DNA of 64,000 nucleotides from Paracoccus sp. N5 (GCF_000371965.1 NZ_AQUO01000002.1:450001-514000), one strand, 5' to 3'. Shown: positions 1-8,195, counted from the stretch's first letter. Notes: generated by a model from the sequence alone, not told the origin. A program made the numbers and translations.

Positions 1-151
1 CCCCGACCAGGTTGCGGATCAGCGCCAGCGAGCGCGTCAGCCGCAGGATGGTTCCCGCCTCGTCCTGCTCGATCAGGCGGGTATAGCCGTGGATGTCGGC
101 ATAAAGCACCGCCTGAAGCCGGGGGCCGGTCAAACCGGGCTGTTCGGTCAT
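1..151 (-). CDS. Class III adenylate/guanylate cyclase, N-terminal fragment
   Basis: This is the first 50 codons of a gene that runs off the left edge. The start is the ATG at 151-149, preceded on the minus strand by AAAGGAG about 13 bases upstream. The visible protein contains the YADIHGYTRLIEQDEAGT stretch. That stretch matches the opening beta strand of class III cyclase catalytic domains, where the first metal-binding Asp sits in the A/V-D-x-x-G-Y/F-S/T context. A nucleotide cyclase signalling role is therefore likely. The rest of the catalytic domain and any C-terminal TPR or ATPase modules lie outside the window, so substrate and regulation cannot be judged. Confidence 0.75.
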   Translation of the reverse strand, partial: MTEQPGLTGPRLQAVLYADIHGYTRLIEQDEAGTILRLTRSLALIRNLVG

Positions 152-280
152 GGCTTGTCCAAGGCTCCTTTCACTGGCACCGAGAAAGGCGCAGGCGCCC
201 GGCCTGTCAAGCCCGGATCGCGCCGCCGCGTCAAGTCACGGCGCCCGTGACAGCGGCCGGCGCGGGTCTATACTGTCCGC

Positions 281-757
281 ATGACATATGACCGGCACCC
301 TGTTCCGCAATTCGGCCTGCGTCCGGCGCGACCCGAGGAATTTCCCTTTGCCGAGTCGGTCCATATCGACGCAATGCGGCCCCTGATGCAGCAACTGGAC
401 GCCTGGGACGAGCCGATGCGCCGGGCGGCGATCCGGCGCTCGTTCAAGGCGGCGGATTCCTGCATCATCACCCTCGAGGGCAGGGATATCGGCTGGATGC
501 AGGTCACCGAGCGCGATGCCGATTACAACCTGGCGCAGTTGCAGTTGCTGCCGGAATATTGCGGCCGGGGCATCGGCTCGCGCATCCTGCGCGACCTGCT
601 GCACCGGGCCGCGGCCGAGGGCAGGACCGTCTCGCTGTCGGTGGTGCGGACCAACCGGGCCATCGGCCTTTACCTGCGGCTGGGCTTTCGCATGATCGAC
701 CCCGATGCCACGCCGATCCTGGACATGGTCTGGACGCCCGAAGGATTGCGGCCCTGA
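281..757 (+). CDS. GNAT-family N-acetyltransferase
   Basis: This 158-residue single-domain protein is the usual length for a GNAT acetyltransferase, which transfers an acyl group from acyl-CoA to an amine. The diagnostic motif A is visible at about residues 92-107 (LLPEYCGRGIGSRIL), giving the Q/R-x-x-G-x-G/A pyrophosphate loop. It is followed by the N-R-A-I-x-L-Y-x-R-L-G-F motif B near residues 126-138. Strand beta-4 ends with LQLLPEY. The substrate cannot be predicted. The stop codon overlaps or abuts the likely start of the YcaO gene, so the acetyltransferase may be co-transcribed with the YcaO-TfuA pair and could act in the same modification pathway; that link is inference. Confidence 0.85.
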   Translation: MTYDRHPVPQFGLRPARPEEFPFAESVHIDAMRPLMQQLDAWDEPMRRAAIRRSFKAADSCIITLEGRDIGWMQVTERDADYNLAQLQLLPEYCGRGIGSRILRDLLHRAAAEGRTVSLSVVRTNRAIGLYLRLGFRMIDPDATPILDMVWTPEGLRP

Positions 758-1971
758 CGCGCGGGGCCGCAACCAAGGGCTATCGCCGCGGCTGCCACCG
801 CGGCGTCGCCCCTGCGCAGACCGTGGCGCGGGTGCGGCCGCTGATGGCGCGGATGGGCATCACCCGCATCGCCGACGTGACCGGGCTGGACCGAATCGGC
901 GTGCCGGTGGTGATGGTCTGCCGTCCGAACGCCCGCTCGCTGGCGGTGTCGCAGGGCAAGGGGCTGGACCTGGATGCCGCCATCGCCTCGGGCCTGATGG
1001 AGGCGGCCGAGCTTTACCACGCCGAGCATGTCGAGGCGCCGCTGAAGCTGGGCAGCCTGAACGAGCTCGCGCATTCTCATGCCATGATCGACGTGGACCG
1101 GCTGGCCCGGATCTCGGACCGTTTCCACCGCGACCTGCCGATGCTGTGGATCGAGGGGCGGGACCTGCTGTCGGGCCGGCCGCGCTGGCTGCCCTTCGAA
1201 TGCGTGCGGGCGAACTTCACCCTGCCGCCGCCGCCCGGCAGCGGCTGCTTTCCCTGCGGCAGCAACGGCCTTGCCTCGGGCAACACCATGGCCGAGGCGA
1301 CCTGTCACGCCCTCTGCGAACTGATCGAGCGCGACGCCACCACGCTGTGGCACCTGCTGCCGCCCGAGCGCCGGGCCGCGACCGGGCTGGACCTCGCCAG
1401 CGTCGACGACCTCGCCTGCCGCGCCGTGCTGGACCGGATGCGGGGCGCCGGCTTCGACGTGCATGTCTGGCATCTGGTCGGCGACATGGCGGTGCCGGCC
1501 TTCTACTGCCTGCTCTCGGACCGGCGCGAGCCCGGATCGCATCACGGCATCGGCGCCGGGGCGCATCCCGCGCGCGCCATCGCGCTGCTGCGCGCCCTGA
1601 CCGAGGCGGCGCAGGTGCGCTGCACCTATATCTCGGGGGCGCGGGACGATCTGCGCCCGGACGACTTCAGCCCGCATGAGCTGTCCCGCAAGGCGCGGCG
1701 GGCCGCCGAGATGCGCGCCAACCACCGGCCGGCGACGGATTTCGCGGCGGTGGAGGAGTTCCTCTCGCTGGATTTCGCCAGGGACCTGGACTGGCTGCTG
1801 TCGCGCCTGCGCGCGGTCGGCATCGACGAGGCGGTGGCCGTGGACCTGCGCAAGCCGGGGCTGGACCTGCCGGTCGTCCGCCTGGTGGTGCCGGGGCTGG
1901 AGGCGCCTCACGACCATCCCGGCTGGCGGCCCGGCCCCCGGGCGCGCGCCGCCGGGCAGGCCGCGCCATGA
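754..1971 (+). CDS. YcaO-domain protein, TfuA-associated type
   Basis: YcaO enzymes use ATP to phosphorylate a backbone amide oxygen, giving azolines, amidines or, with TfuA, thioamides. The sequence shows the YcaO core: TGLDRIGVPVVMVCRPNARS near the N-terminus and the ATP/Mg-binding segment EATCHALCELIERDATTLWH around residues 180-200. It ends in a Pro-rich tail (PGWRPGPRARAAGQAAP). The start is uncertain. Homologues begin before the KGYRRGCHR stretch, which points to the CTG at 754 overlapping the upstream TGA. GTG at 823 or 832, or ATG at 844, are fallbacks but would remove conserved sequence. The gene ends in an ATGA overlap with tfuA, so the two are translationally coupled. Known bacterial TfuA-YcaO pairs support thioamidation, but the substrate here is unknown. 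Confidence 0.88.
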   Translation: MTRGAATKGYRRGCHRGVAPAQTVARVRPLMARMGITRIADVTGLDRIGVPVVMVCRPNARSLAVSQGKGLDLDAAIASGLMEAAELYHAEHVEAPLKLGSLNELAHSHAMIDVDRLARISDRFHRDLPMLWIEGRDLLSGRPRWLPFECVRANFTLPPPPGSGCFPCGSNGLASGNTMAEATCHALCELIERDATTLWHLLPPERRAATGLDLASVDDLACRAVLDRMRGAGFDVHVWHLVGDMAVPAFYCLLSDRREPGSHHGIGAGAHPARAIALLRALTEAAQVRCTYISGARDDLRPDDFSPHELSRKARRAAEMRANHRPATDFAAVEEFLSLDFARDLDWLLSRLRAVGIDEAVAVDLRKPGLDLPVVRLVVPGLEAPHDHPGWRPGPRARAAGQAAP

Positions 1972-3323
1972 GCGTGATCGTCTTTTCCGGTCCCTCGCTC
2001 AGCGCGCGCGACCGTGCCGCCTTTCCGCAGATCTGCTTCCTGCCGCCCGCGCAGCAGGGCGACCTTTACCGCGCCGCGCGGGGGCGGCCGGTGGCGATCG
2101 GCCTGATCGACGGCCGTTTCGACGGCGTGCCCGCGGTCTGGCACAAGGAGGTGCTCTGGGCGCTCTCGCAGCGCATCGCCGTTTTCGGCGCCGCCAGCAT
2201 GGGCGCCCTGCGCGCCGTCGAGCTTGCCCCCTTCGGCATGCGCGGCGTCGGGCGCATCTTCCGGGATTTCCGCGATGGCCTGCTGACGGATGACGACGAG
2301 GTGGCGCTGCTGCACGGGCCGGCCGAGACCGGCCATGCCGCGCTGAGCGAGCCGATGGTCAATATCCGCGCCACCGTCGCCGCGGCGCGGGCGGCGGGCA
2401 TCGTCGACGATGCGGGTGCCGCGCATCTGCTGGCCACCGCCAAGGCGCAGTTCTATCAGCAACGCGACTGGCCCGGCGTCCTGGCGGCCGCGGCCCGGCT
2501 GTCCCCCGCGATGCGCGACCGCCTTGCATCCTGGCTGCCGGGCGGCCGCATCGACCAGAAACGCGCCGACGCGCTGGAGTTGCTGCACGAGATCCAGGCG
2601 CATGCCGCGCGCGGCGAACCGGCCCCGGCACCGGATTTCACCTTTGAATGGACCGAGGCCTGGGCCAATGCGCCCTGGCTCGCGGCGCATGAGCAGGGCG
2701 CCGGGGCGACGGATGCGCTGCTGCTCGATGCGCTGCGCCTGCAGGGCGAGCCCTATCTGGAGCTGCGCCGCGCCGCCCTGCTGCAGCACCTCGCCGCCGA
2801 GGCCGCCGCGCGCCAGCGGTCCGGGCCGGATCCGGCGCGCATCGCCCAGGCCGCGCTGGAGTTTCGCCTGCCGCGCGGCTTGCTGCGCGGGCAGGACATC
2901 GAACGCTGGGCGGCCGAAAACGGCCTGGACCGCGCGGGGTTCGACCGGCTGATGGCCCGGCTGGCGACGGTCGAGGCGATGGCGCAGGACCGCGACGCGG
3001 CGCTGGGGCCGGCGATCCTGGACCAGCTGCGGCTGGATGGCGGCTATGCCGCCCTGCGCGAGCGCATCGCCGGCTGCGCCGATCCCGATCCGCCGCCGCT
3101 GCCCGTGCTGCTGGCCTGGTATTTCCGCACCCGCCTTGGCCGCGACCTGCCGGAGGACCTGGAGGACCATGCCCGCAGCCTCGGTTTCCGCGATCTCGGG
3201 CATTTCCATGCCGCGCTGGCGCGGGACCATGCGCTGTGGCTGCAAGACGGGCAGCCGCCGGCTGACGATGCGGGTGCCGGGCGACAAACCCATCGACAGC
3301 GGCCGCCCGGCACCGTAACCTGA
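1968..3323 (+). CDS. tfuA: TfuA-like protein (YcaO partner)
   Basis: This 451-residue protein starts at the ATG of the ATGA overlap with the YcaO gene. The first ~220 residues are a TfuA core: MSVIVFSGPSLS at the start, then RPVAIGLIDGRFDGVPAVWHKE, AVFGAASMGALRAVEL (residues ~72-90) and GRIFRDFRDGLLTDDDEVA. TfuA proteins are thought to recruit or deliver sulfur to the paired YcaO enzyme, as in thioglycine formation in methyl-coenzyme M reductase of methanogens and in thioamidated RiPPs. The C-terminal half (about 220-451) is helical, rich in Ala and Arg, and not assigned to a known domain. A small protein with Gly-Met-Ser repeats follows after 65 bases, making it the natural candidate substrate or accessory partner. 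Confidence 0.9.
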   Translation: MSVIVFSGPSLSARDRAAFPQICFLPPAQQGDLYRAARGRPVAIGLIDGRFDGVPAVWHKEVLWALSQRIAVFGAASMGALRAVELAPFGMRGVGRIFRDFRDGLLTDDDEVALLHGPAETGHAALSEPMVNIRATVAAARAAGIVDDAGAAHLLATAKAQFYQQRDWPGVLAAAARLSPAMRDRLASWLPGGRIDQKRADALELLHEIQAHAARGEPAPAPDFTFEWTEAWANAPWLAAHEQGAGATDALLLDALRLQGEPYLELRRAALLQHLAAEAAARQRSGPDPARIAQAALEFRLPRGLLRGQDIERWAAENGLDRAGFDRLMARLATVEAMAQDRDAALGPAILDQLRLDGGYAALRERIAGCADPDPPPLPVLLAWYFRTRLGRDLPEDLEDHARSLGFRDLGHFHAALARDHALWLQDGQPPADDAGAGRQTHRQRPPGTVT

Positions 3324-3388
3324 AGCTCCGGGCCCGCAGGCCTTGCCCTGCGCGGCGGCGGAAAAATCCCTTCCTGGCGGAGGTTCCG

Positions 3389-3931
3389 ATGCCCGAGACC
3401 TTGCTGAGCCCCTCGAACCTGCTGCTCTTCGGTCGCGTGGTCGAGGATTTGCAGATCCGCCCGCCCTCGGCGCAGGGCAAGCACGACGATCCCCGGCACG
3501 GGCCGTTCCCCCAGCCCCGCGGCGGCACGCCCGGCCAGCTGGAACGGCAATTGCAGGCCGAGGACGCGAATTTCGCCCGCATTTACGGCTTTGCCTTCGA
3601 GGGGCTGTATCACGTCCTGCCGCGCCCGGCGCTGTTTCTGGTGCACGGGCCGGGGCTGGATGCCGGCGAGGTGATGTCGCAGCTGCGCCTGCCGCAGGCC
3701 GCCCCGACCGACAAGACCGAGCGCACCGGCGGCGGGCGCGGGCTTCCCCAGCCCGACGACCTGATGGTCTGGTCCTATGACAAGGCCGATTACACCATCC
3801 GCCTGGACGTGCATTCGGGCATGTTCGAGCAATTGCTGCTGGACCCGCGCGGTGGGCCGGATCGCGGCATGAGCGTCCACGGGATGAGCGTGCAGGGCAT
3901 GAGCGCCCGCAGCGACGGCAAGGATGACTAG
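3389..3931 (+). CDS. Small protein with C-terminal GMS(V/A)x triple repeat; candidate YcaO-TfuA substrate
   Basis: This 180-residue protein begins at the ATG at 3389 behind a GGCGGAGG ribosome-binding site. It has no signal peptide, no membrane segment and no cysteine. The body is Pro/Gly/Gln-rich with one compact-looking core (ARIYGFAFEGLYHVLPRPALFL, then WSYDKADYTIRLDVHSGMFEQLLL). The last 27 residues contain three tandem pentapeptides, GMSVH-GMSVQ-GMSAR, then an acidic tail (SDGKDD). The DNA repeats in 15-base units at 3866-3910. The gene sits immediately downstream of YcaO-TfuA, in the same direction, and a bidirectional hairpin closes the unit. A repeated core near a hydrophilic C-terminus is what one expects of a modified-peptide substrate, but it matches no precursor family I recognise. 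A conserved accessory protein is the alternative. Confidence 0.72.
   Translation: MPETLLSPSNLLLFGRVVEDLQIRPPSAQGKHDDPRHGPFPQPRGGTPGQLERQLQAEDANFARIYGFAFEGLYHVLPRPALFLVHGPGLDAGEVMSQLRLPQAAPTDKTERTGGGRGLPQPDDLMVWSYDKADYTIRLDVHSGMFEQLLLDPRGGPDRGMSVHGMSVQGMSARSDGKDD
3866..3910 (+). repeat. Three tandem 15-base repeats (G-M-S-V/A-x codons)
   Basis: The units are GGCATGAGCGTCCAC, GGGATGAGCGTGCAG and GGCATGAGCGCCCGC, in phase with the 180-residue protein and encoding GMSVH, GMSVQ and GMSAR. The first two codon positions are conserved while wobble positions and the last residue vary, suggesting selection on the peptide. Confidence 0.9.
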
Positions 3932-3942
3932 CCACGCCCACG

Positions 3943-3966
3943 GCCGCCGCCCTTTTCCGCGGCGGC
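3943..3966. terminator. Bidirectional hairpin between convergent genes
   Basis: GCCGCCGC (3943-3950) and GCGGCGGC (3959-3966) form a perfect 8-bp stem around the loop CCTTTTCC. It lies 11 bases past the stop of the GMS-repeat protein and upstream of the end of the convergent gene at 4078. There is no long T run, which is common for hairpins in high-GC genomes. Confidence 0.6.
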
Positions 3967-4077
3967 TGGACAATCCGGGGGAATGCGGGTCAGGATCGAC
4001 ATGATCCCGACCCTTCTTTCAGAGACTCGTCAAAAAAGGAAATGGTTAAATACTCTGAAATTTCTGCAAAGGGCGCA

Positions 4078-5154
4078 TCAGGCCCGGACCATTGCCCCGA
4101 CTTCCCCGCCGGTGCGGCCCCCGATCCGGGCGGCGGGACAGGCCGCCGGGCTGTCCGGAACCAGGGCCGGCGGATCGGCCAGCACCCTTGCCGCCGCCTG
4201 CCAAAGCGGCGCTTCGGCGGCGATCAGCTGCCGCGCGGCAGCCTTGCCTTGCGGGCGCTGGGCGGACCGGGCCAGGACCCGGTAATCGGCGACAAGCCCG
4301 CCCAGCAGCCGCTCCAGGTCCTGCATGGCCTGTTCCAGCCGCTGGGTCACGCGGGACTGACTGGCGGTCTGGGTCGCAACGGACAGGGCCATGGCAATCT
4401 GCGGCGCGGCTTCGCGCAGCGGCCGGTATTCCTCGGACAGCCCGGCAAGCAGCCCGACCAGGTGCTGCAGGCGGCCGGCCGTCGGGCCAAGCTGGCGGGC
4501 GATGTCGTCACGCGACAACAGGGTCGCGGCCGCCTGGCTTTCCAGCCGGACCAGCACCTGCGCCAGGTCCTGGCGCCCTGCCACCGCCATGCCGTCGCCG
4601 CGTTCGAGGAACGCCTCGATCGCCGCGGCAAGCGCGAAGGCGGCGGGTTCGATCCGGGCACAGGCGCGGATCATCGGGCCGTCGGCGCCTTCCAGCCGCT
4701 GCAGCTCGACCGCCAGCGCGCCCCAGAGCCGCTGCTCGCTCAGCCGGATCACCCCCGCCCTGTTGTGCGGCGAACGGCTGCGGCCGCGCAGTGATGCGCG
4801 CGCGTGATCCAGATTGGCGGCGACGCCGTTCAAAAGCGGCGCGGGATCGGCCCGCGGCGCCTCGGCCAGCGTGGTGGCCAGATCGGCCGCGTCCTCGACA
4901 TGGGTCATCACCGACTGGACGCGCGGCAGCAATTGCTCGAGGCAATAATGCGACATCGCGCGCAGGCTGGCCTGACCATCGACAGCCGCGTGGGCCATGA
5001 CCCCGGCCCCGCCGGCGAGGATCTGCGGCAGATCGCCCTGAAAACGGGCGCGCACCTGCACATGCAGGGCAGCCATGGTCAATTGACGCAGCAGGCCGGC
5101 GATCGCAGCCAACGGGTCCTTGGCAAAACATGGTGCGGAATGTCCGGTCGACAT
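4078..5154 (-). CDS. Helical protein of unknown function, divergent from Crp-like regulator
   Basis: I do not recognise this 358-residue protein. The ATG at 5154 (MSTGHSAPCF) is preferred because AGAGGG lies 8 bases upstream; an open frame extends to 5232 but without a comparable site. The sequence is almost entirely predicted helix: Ala/Leu/Gln/Arg-rich heptad-like stretches such as LRAMSHYCLEQLLPRVQSVM and RVTQRLEQAMQDLERLLGGL, with no signal peptide and no clear membrane span. The style recalls cytoplasmic coiled-coil sensor or chemoreceptor-like signalling proteins, but no HAMP, methylation or hairpin-tip motif is visible. It is transcribed divergently from the Crp-family regulator with starts 122 bases apart, so it may be that regulator's target. 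Confidence 0.7.
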   Translation of the reverse strand: MSTGHSAPCFAKDPLAAIAGLLRQLTMAALHVQVRARFQGDLPQILAGGAGVMAHAAVDGQASLRAMSHYCLEQLLPRVQSVMTHVEDAADLATTLAEAPRADPAPLLNGVAANLDHARASLRGRSRSPHNRAGVIRLSEQRLWGALAVELQRLEGADGPMIRACARIEPAAFALAAAIEAFLERGDGMAVAGRQDLAQVLVRLESQAAATLLSRDDIARQLGPTAGRLQHLVGLLAGLSEEYRPLREAAPQIAMALSVATQTASQSRVTQRLEQAMQDLERLLGGLVADYRVLARSAQRPQGKAAARQLIAAEAPLWQAAARVLADPPALVPDSPAACPAARIGGRTGGEVGAMVRA

Positions 5155-5276
5155 GAAACACGCCCTCTGGTTGCTGGATTTGGCCCCGATCCTGGCACAA
5201 CCGCCGCCGCGGTTCTGTGCGCGGGCGCACAAAGCCGGGCTCGCTCGGGTAAAAGATTGAAGAGTAAGGGGAAAGC

Positions 5277-5966
5277 ATGAAGCGGATTCTGGATTTGGCC
5301 GAGCTGCCGTGGTTCGTCGGGCTACCGGGCGAGGTTCTGGCCGGAATCGAGGCCGGTTCGCGCCGCCGCCATGTCGCCCGCGGCCAGCTGATCCTCGAAC
5401 GGGGCGATCCCGGCGACTCGGTGCTTTTCGTCCTGTCGGGGCGCGTGCTGGCCGTGCAATGGACGCCGAGCGGGCGCGAGATCGTCTATAGCGAGATCGC
5501 CTCTGGCAGCGCCTTCGGCGAGCTGTCGGTGCTGTCCGGGTCGCCGCGCTCGCTGTCGCTTTACGCGCGCACGGCCTGCGTGCTGCTGGAGATGCCGGGC
5601 CCGCTGCTGACCGGGCTGATGGAGACGCAGCCGCCGGTCCGGCAGGCGGTGATCCAGGGCCTGGTCCGGCGGATCCACGATCTGACCGAACGGGTGCAAG
5701 AGCTGACCTCGCTGGATGTCGAGGAGCGGCTGCGCGCCTATCTGCTGCGCGTCTCGCTGGAGGACGGCGGGCTCGAGCCGGGGCGCCGGATGCCCGATCC
5801 GCCGACCCATGCGGAAATGGCCAACATGATCGGTGCCAATCGCGAAGCGGTCAGCCGCGTGCTGGCCAAGCTCAGCCGGGCGGGCATCATCGAATCCGGG
5901 CGGAAATACTTGCGCATCCTGCAGCCCGATGCCCTGATCCGGGACGAGATGGGCAAGGACGGTTGA
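5277..5966 (+). CDS. Crp/Fnr-family transcriptional regulator
   Basis: This 229-residue protein has the standard Crp/Fnr layout. A cyclic-nucleotide-binding beta-roll covers about residues 10-120 (GDPGDSVLFVLSGRVLAVQ, then SGSAFGELSVLSGSPRSLSL). A long dimerisation helix follows (RRIHDLTERVQELTSLDVEERLRAYLL). The winged helix-turn-helix lies near residues 180-215 (THAEMANMIGANREAVSRVLAKLSRAG). The phosphate-binding cassette contains FGELS, where classical CRP has FGE-x-A-L and the Arg-Ser that contacts cAMP; here SPRS is present, so a nucleotide ligand is possible. The N-terminal cysteine cluster of FNR is absent, so it is not an Fe-S oxygen sensor of that type. The ATG is preceded by AAGGGGAAAGC. 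Confidence 0.9.
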   Translation: MKRILDLAELPWFVGLPGEVLAGIEAGSRRRHVARGQLILERGDPGDSVLFVLSGRVLAVQWTPSGREIVYSEIASGSAFGELSVLSGSPRSLSLYARTACVLLEMPGPLLTGLMETQPPVRQAVIQGLVRRIHDLTERVQELTSLDVEERLRAYLLRVSLEDGGLEPGRRMPDPPTHAEMANMIGANREAVSRVLAKLSRAGIIESGRKYLRILQPDALIRDEMGKDG

Positions 5967-6211
5967 CCCGTGGCACCCCTTCGAGGGGATCGATGCCGAG
6001 CATTGCGCCAGCTATCAGGACCGCTTCGGCGCATATGGCCGCCCTGTCGTCGACCGCAAGGAGAACTCGCGGGAGTTCGCCGTCGACCGAGCGTTCTCCC
6101 GCCCTTGCCGCCTGCCGCGTCGCCGGCGAGCCCCGGTTCGCTGCGCCAAATCAGCAACCATCGGCTGACAAGCGGCAACCAATGTGCGGACCGGGCTGCC
6201 TTCGCCGATGA
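5967..6211 (+). pseudogene. Coding-like remnant, unidentified
   Basis: Directly after the Crp-like gene, one frame from about 5965 reads DPWHPFEGIDAEHCASYQDR and continues with a GAYGRPVVDRKENSREFAV segment ending near DRAFS. It has G/C-biased third positions but no start codon and breaks down after about 6100. It looks like the decayed edge of a lost gene. I cannot name the family. The neighbouring RTX gene is also broken, so this whole interval appears to be decaying. Confidence 0.35.
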
Positions 6212-7352
6212 TTGACGCACAATCTCAGCGCGAAATCGTTTCTGGTTAACGATTCCCACATCGTGCTGGGGATGCGGCGGCTGAACGCCGGCATGCGGCA
6301 ATTGCCCGGCGATGCCGGGGTGATGGACATCATGCTGCGCAATTGCGTGCCCGGCGACCAGCAGCAGGCGCTGGCGCCGCTTCTGGCCGACAGCATCGGC
6401 GTCGGGCCTGTCGGGGTCTGGGCGGTCATCAACCTGCTGATGATGTCGCTGGCGCCCCTGCCGGTGGGCTTTGCCGCCCGGCTGCTGCATGCCGGGGTGA
6501 ACCCGCCCAGCTGCGAGATGATGGTGCCGGGCAACCCGCCCTATAGCGCCTGCCCGCCGCGCCAGACCGACATGCTGGTGATCGCCCGGGACAGCAGCCT
6601 GACGGTGCCGCGCTCGCCCGCGATGCGTCTACCGGGGTTGGCGGCGACGCTGTCGGGCCTGTCCACGCCGAGCGTCAAGGCCGGTCCGCAGGCGGCCGAT
6701 CCCGCGCGGATACACCTTGCCGCCGCCCAGCTTGCCGCCAGCCTGCGCCCGGCGGCGCAACTCGATCCCGCCGCGTCGCTTGGCGGCGACGGCGCCGACA
6801 GGCTCTATGGCCAGGCTGGCAACGACAGCCTGTTCTGCGGCAACGGAAATGACACGCTTTACGGCGATATGGGCGACGATCTGCTCGGCAGTGGGCTGGG
6901 CGATGACTGGCTGGGCGGCGGGGCCGGCGCCGATAGGCTGCTGGGTGGCCCCGCAATGACCAGCTGTTCGGCGGCACAGGCAACGACCGGCTGGTGGGCC
7001 TGGTCGGAGCGGACAGCCTGTATGGCGGCGCTGGCGCCGATCTTTTCGTCTTTGCCGGCCTTTCGGATTCGACGCGGCGCGCGCGGATCATATCGACGAT
7101 TTCACGCATGTCGAGGGTGACCGGATCGACCTCGTGGCGATCGACGCCGACAGCCTGGCGGATGGCAACCAGGCGTTCACCTGTATCGGCGAACAGAGTT
7201 TCAGCGGAACGGCTGGAGAACTGCGCTGGCTGCGCACGGCCGACGCGACCTATATCCGGGCCGATGCGAATGGTGATCGCGTGGCCGATCTGGCGATCGT
7301 CATCGGCAAGCCCGTCGATCTGACGGGTTCCGATTTTCTGCTGCAGATTTAG
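6212..7352 (+). pseudogene. RTX-type calcium-binding repeat protein, two frameshifts
   Basis: Three consecutive reading frames together encode one protein. The first (to about 6952) has an unassigned N-terminal part, then calcium-binding nonapeptides (GGDGADRLYGQAGNDSL, GNGNDTLYGDMGDDLL, GAGADRLLGG). At about 6950 a base is missing in GGCCCCGCAATGAC, where GGC-CCC-GGC-AAT-GAC is expected. The repeats then continue one frame over (VGADSLYGGAGADLFVFAGLSDS). Near 7070-7080 a second single-base loss shifts the frame again, giving RADHIDDFTHVEGDRIDL and a C-terminus matching the serralysin-type M10 peptidase C-terminal domain (AIDADSLADGN..). An intact protein would be secreted through a type I system. 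The 5' end is unclear: a TTG at 6212 or ATG at 6272 are candidates. Two sequencing errors are the alternative to real decay. Confidence 0.75.
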
Positions 7353-7438
7353 GTGGAACCGGCTGTTCGAGTGGTCGCTGGTCCAAAGACTTCGGCCTTC
7401 GCAAATCAACAACCGGCCTTTCGAGGGCAGGCCCGGCG

Positions 7439-8092
7439 CTATTGGCTCAGCCCGGCCTTTTCACCCCAGCGAAAATCCGCCCGGTAAAGCTGGAGCAGGC
7501 TCTCGCGCGCATTCGCGCTGAGATCGCCGGGGACCAGCTTGGGACCGCCGCGCTGTTCATGCGGCAGGTGCAGGGTGCGGCCGGTTCGAGCCTCCATGTC
7601 GCGCACAAGCTGCGGCAATTCGGACATGACATAGATGCGCTGGAAATAGCCCGGGTCGCGGCCCAGGAAATTGACCTGCGGCGCGACGTGATGCCGGATC
7701 GAGGGCGAGAATTCGCGATAGAGCTCGATCCGTTCGACGAAAGTATCCAGGTCCGGATCCGGCAGGGCCCCGGCCGCCTGCGCCTGTTGCGAAAGCATTC
7801 CCGGCGACAGTTCCCGGAAATGCAGCACGCGGTTCGAATAGCAGGACAGGAAGCGGGCGACCGGGTCGCGATAGACCGCGAACCGCCAGAAATCCTGCAA
7901 TTGCCCGGTGTTCTGGCGGTTGAAGGGCTGGGTGCCATAGAAGTTGTGGATATGGAACATCTGCCCATGCCGCTGCATCGGCTTGAAGGGCACGCCGTTC
8001 TCGATCTCGAAGAACATCGTCTTGATCGAGGTGCAGGCGGCTTTCGGCACCGGGAAATAGGCGATGCGCTGCTTGGGCAGGATCAGGGCCAT
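7439..8092 (-). CDS. Sulfotransferase family protein (PAPS-dependent)
   Basis: This 217-residue protein starts at the ATG at 8092, with CCGGAG about 8 bases upstream. It carries both PAPS-binding elements of the Golgi-type sulfotransferase 2 family. The 5'-phosphosulfate loop is PVPKAACTSIKTMFF (residues 14-28) and the 3'-phosphate-binding segment is FAVYRDPVARFLSCYS (about 71-86). It would transfer sulfate from PAPS to a hydroxyl on a glycan. It is the last gene of the leftward surface-polysaccharide operon, after a second sulfotransferase-like gene, so the likely acceptor is the glycan made by the upstream glycosyltransferases. It is separated from the previous gene by 103 bases, so a separate promoter is possible. 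Confidence 0.85.
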   Translation of the reverse strand: MALILPKQRIAYFPVPKAACTSIKTMFFEIENGVPFKPMQRHGQMFHIHNFYGTQPFNRQNTGQLQDFWRFAVYRDPVARFLSCYSNRVLHFRELSPGMLSQQAQAAGALPDPDLDTFVERIELYREFSPSIRHHVAPQVNFLGRDPGYFQRIYVMSELPQLVRDMEARTGRTLHLPHEQRGGPKLVPGDLSANARESLLQLYRADFRWGEKAGLSQ

Positions 8093-8195
8093 GAAATCCG
8101 CTCCGGATCAAGCACCTCGCCGGTAGGTGCCTCAAGGGAAGTTTGATCGCCGCGGAAGCGGGCTTCGACAAAGCGCGCTGCCAGATCACCCACGC

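Noticed and set aside
559..753. Upstream extension of the YcaO frame to ATG 559
   Set aside because: It would overlap the GNAT gene by about 200 bases and reads as an Arg/Pro/Gly-rich shadow.
1908..3941. Long minus-strand frame opposite tfuA
   Set aside because: Arg/Pro/Gly-rich shadow of the sense gene with no domain.
5277..5966. FNR-type oxygen sensor
   Set aside because: The N-terminal cysteine cluster needed for the Fe-S centre is absent.
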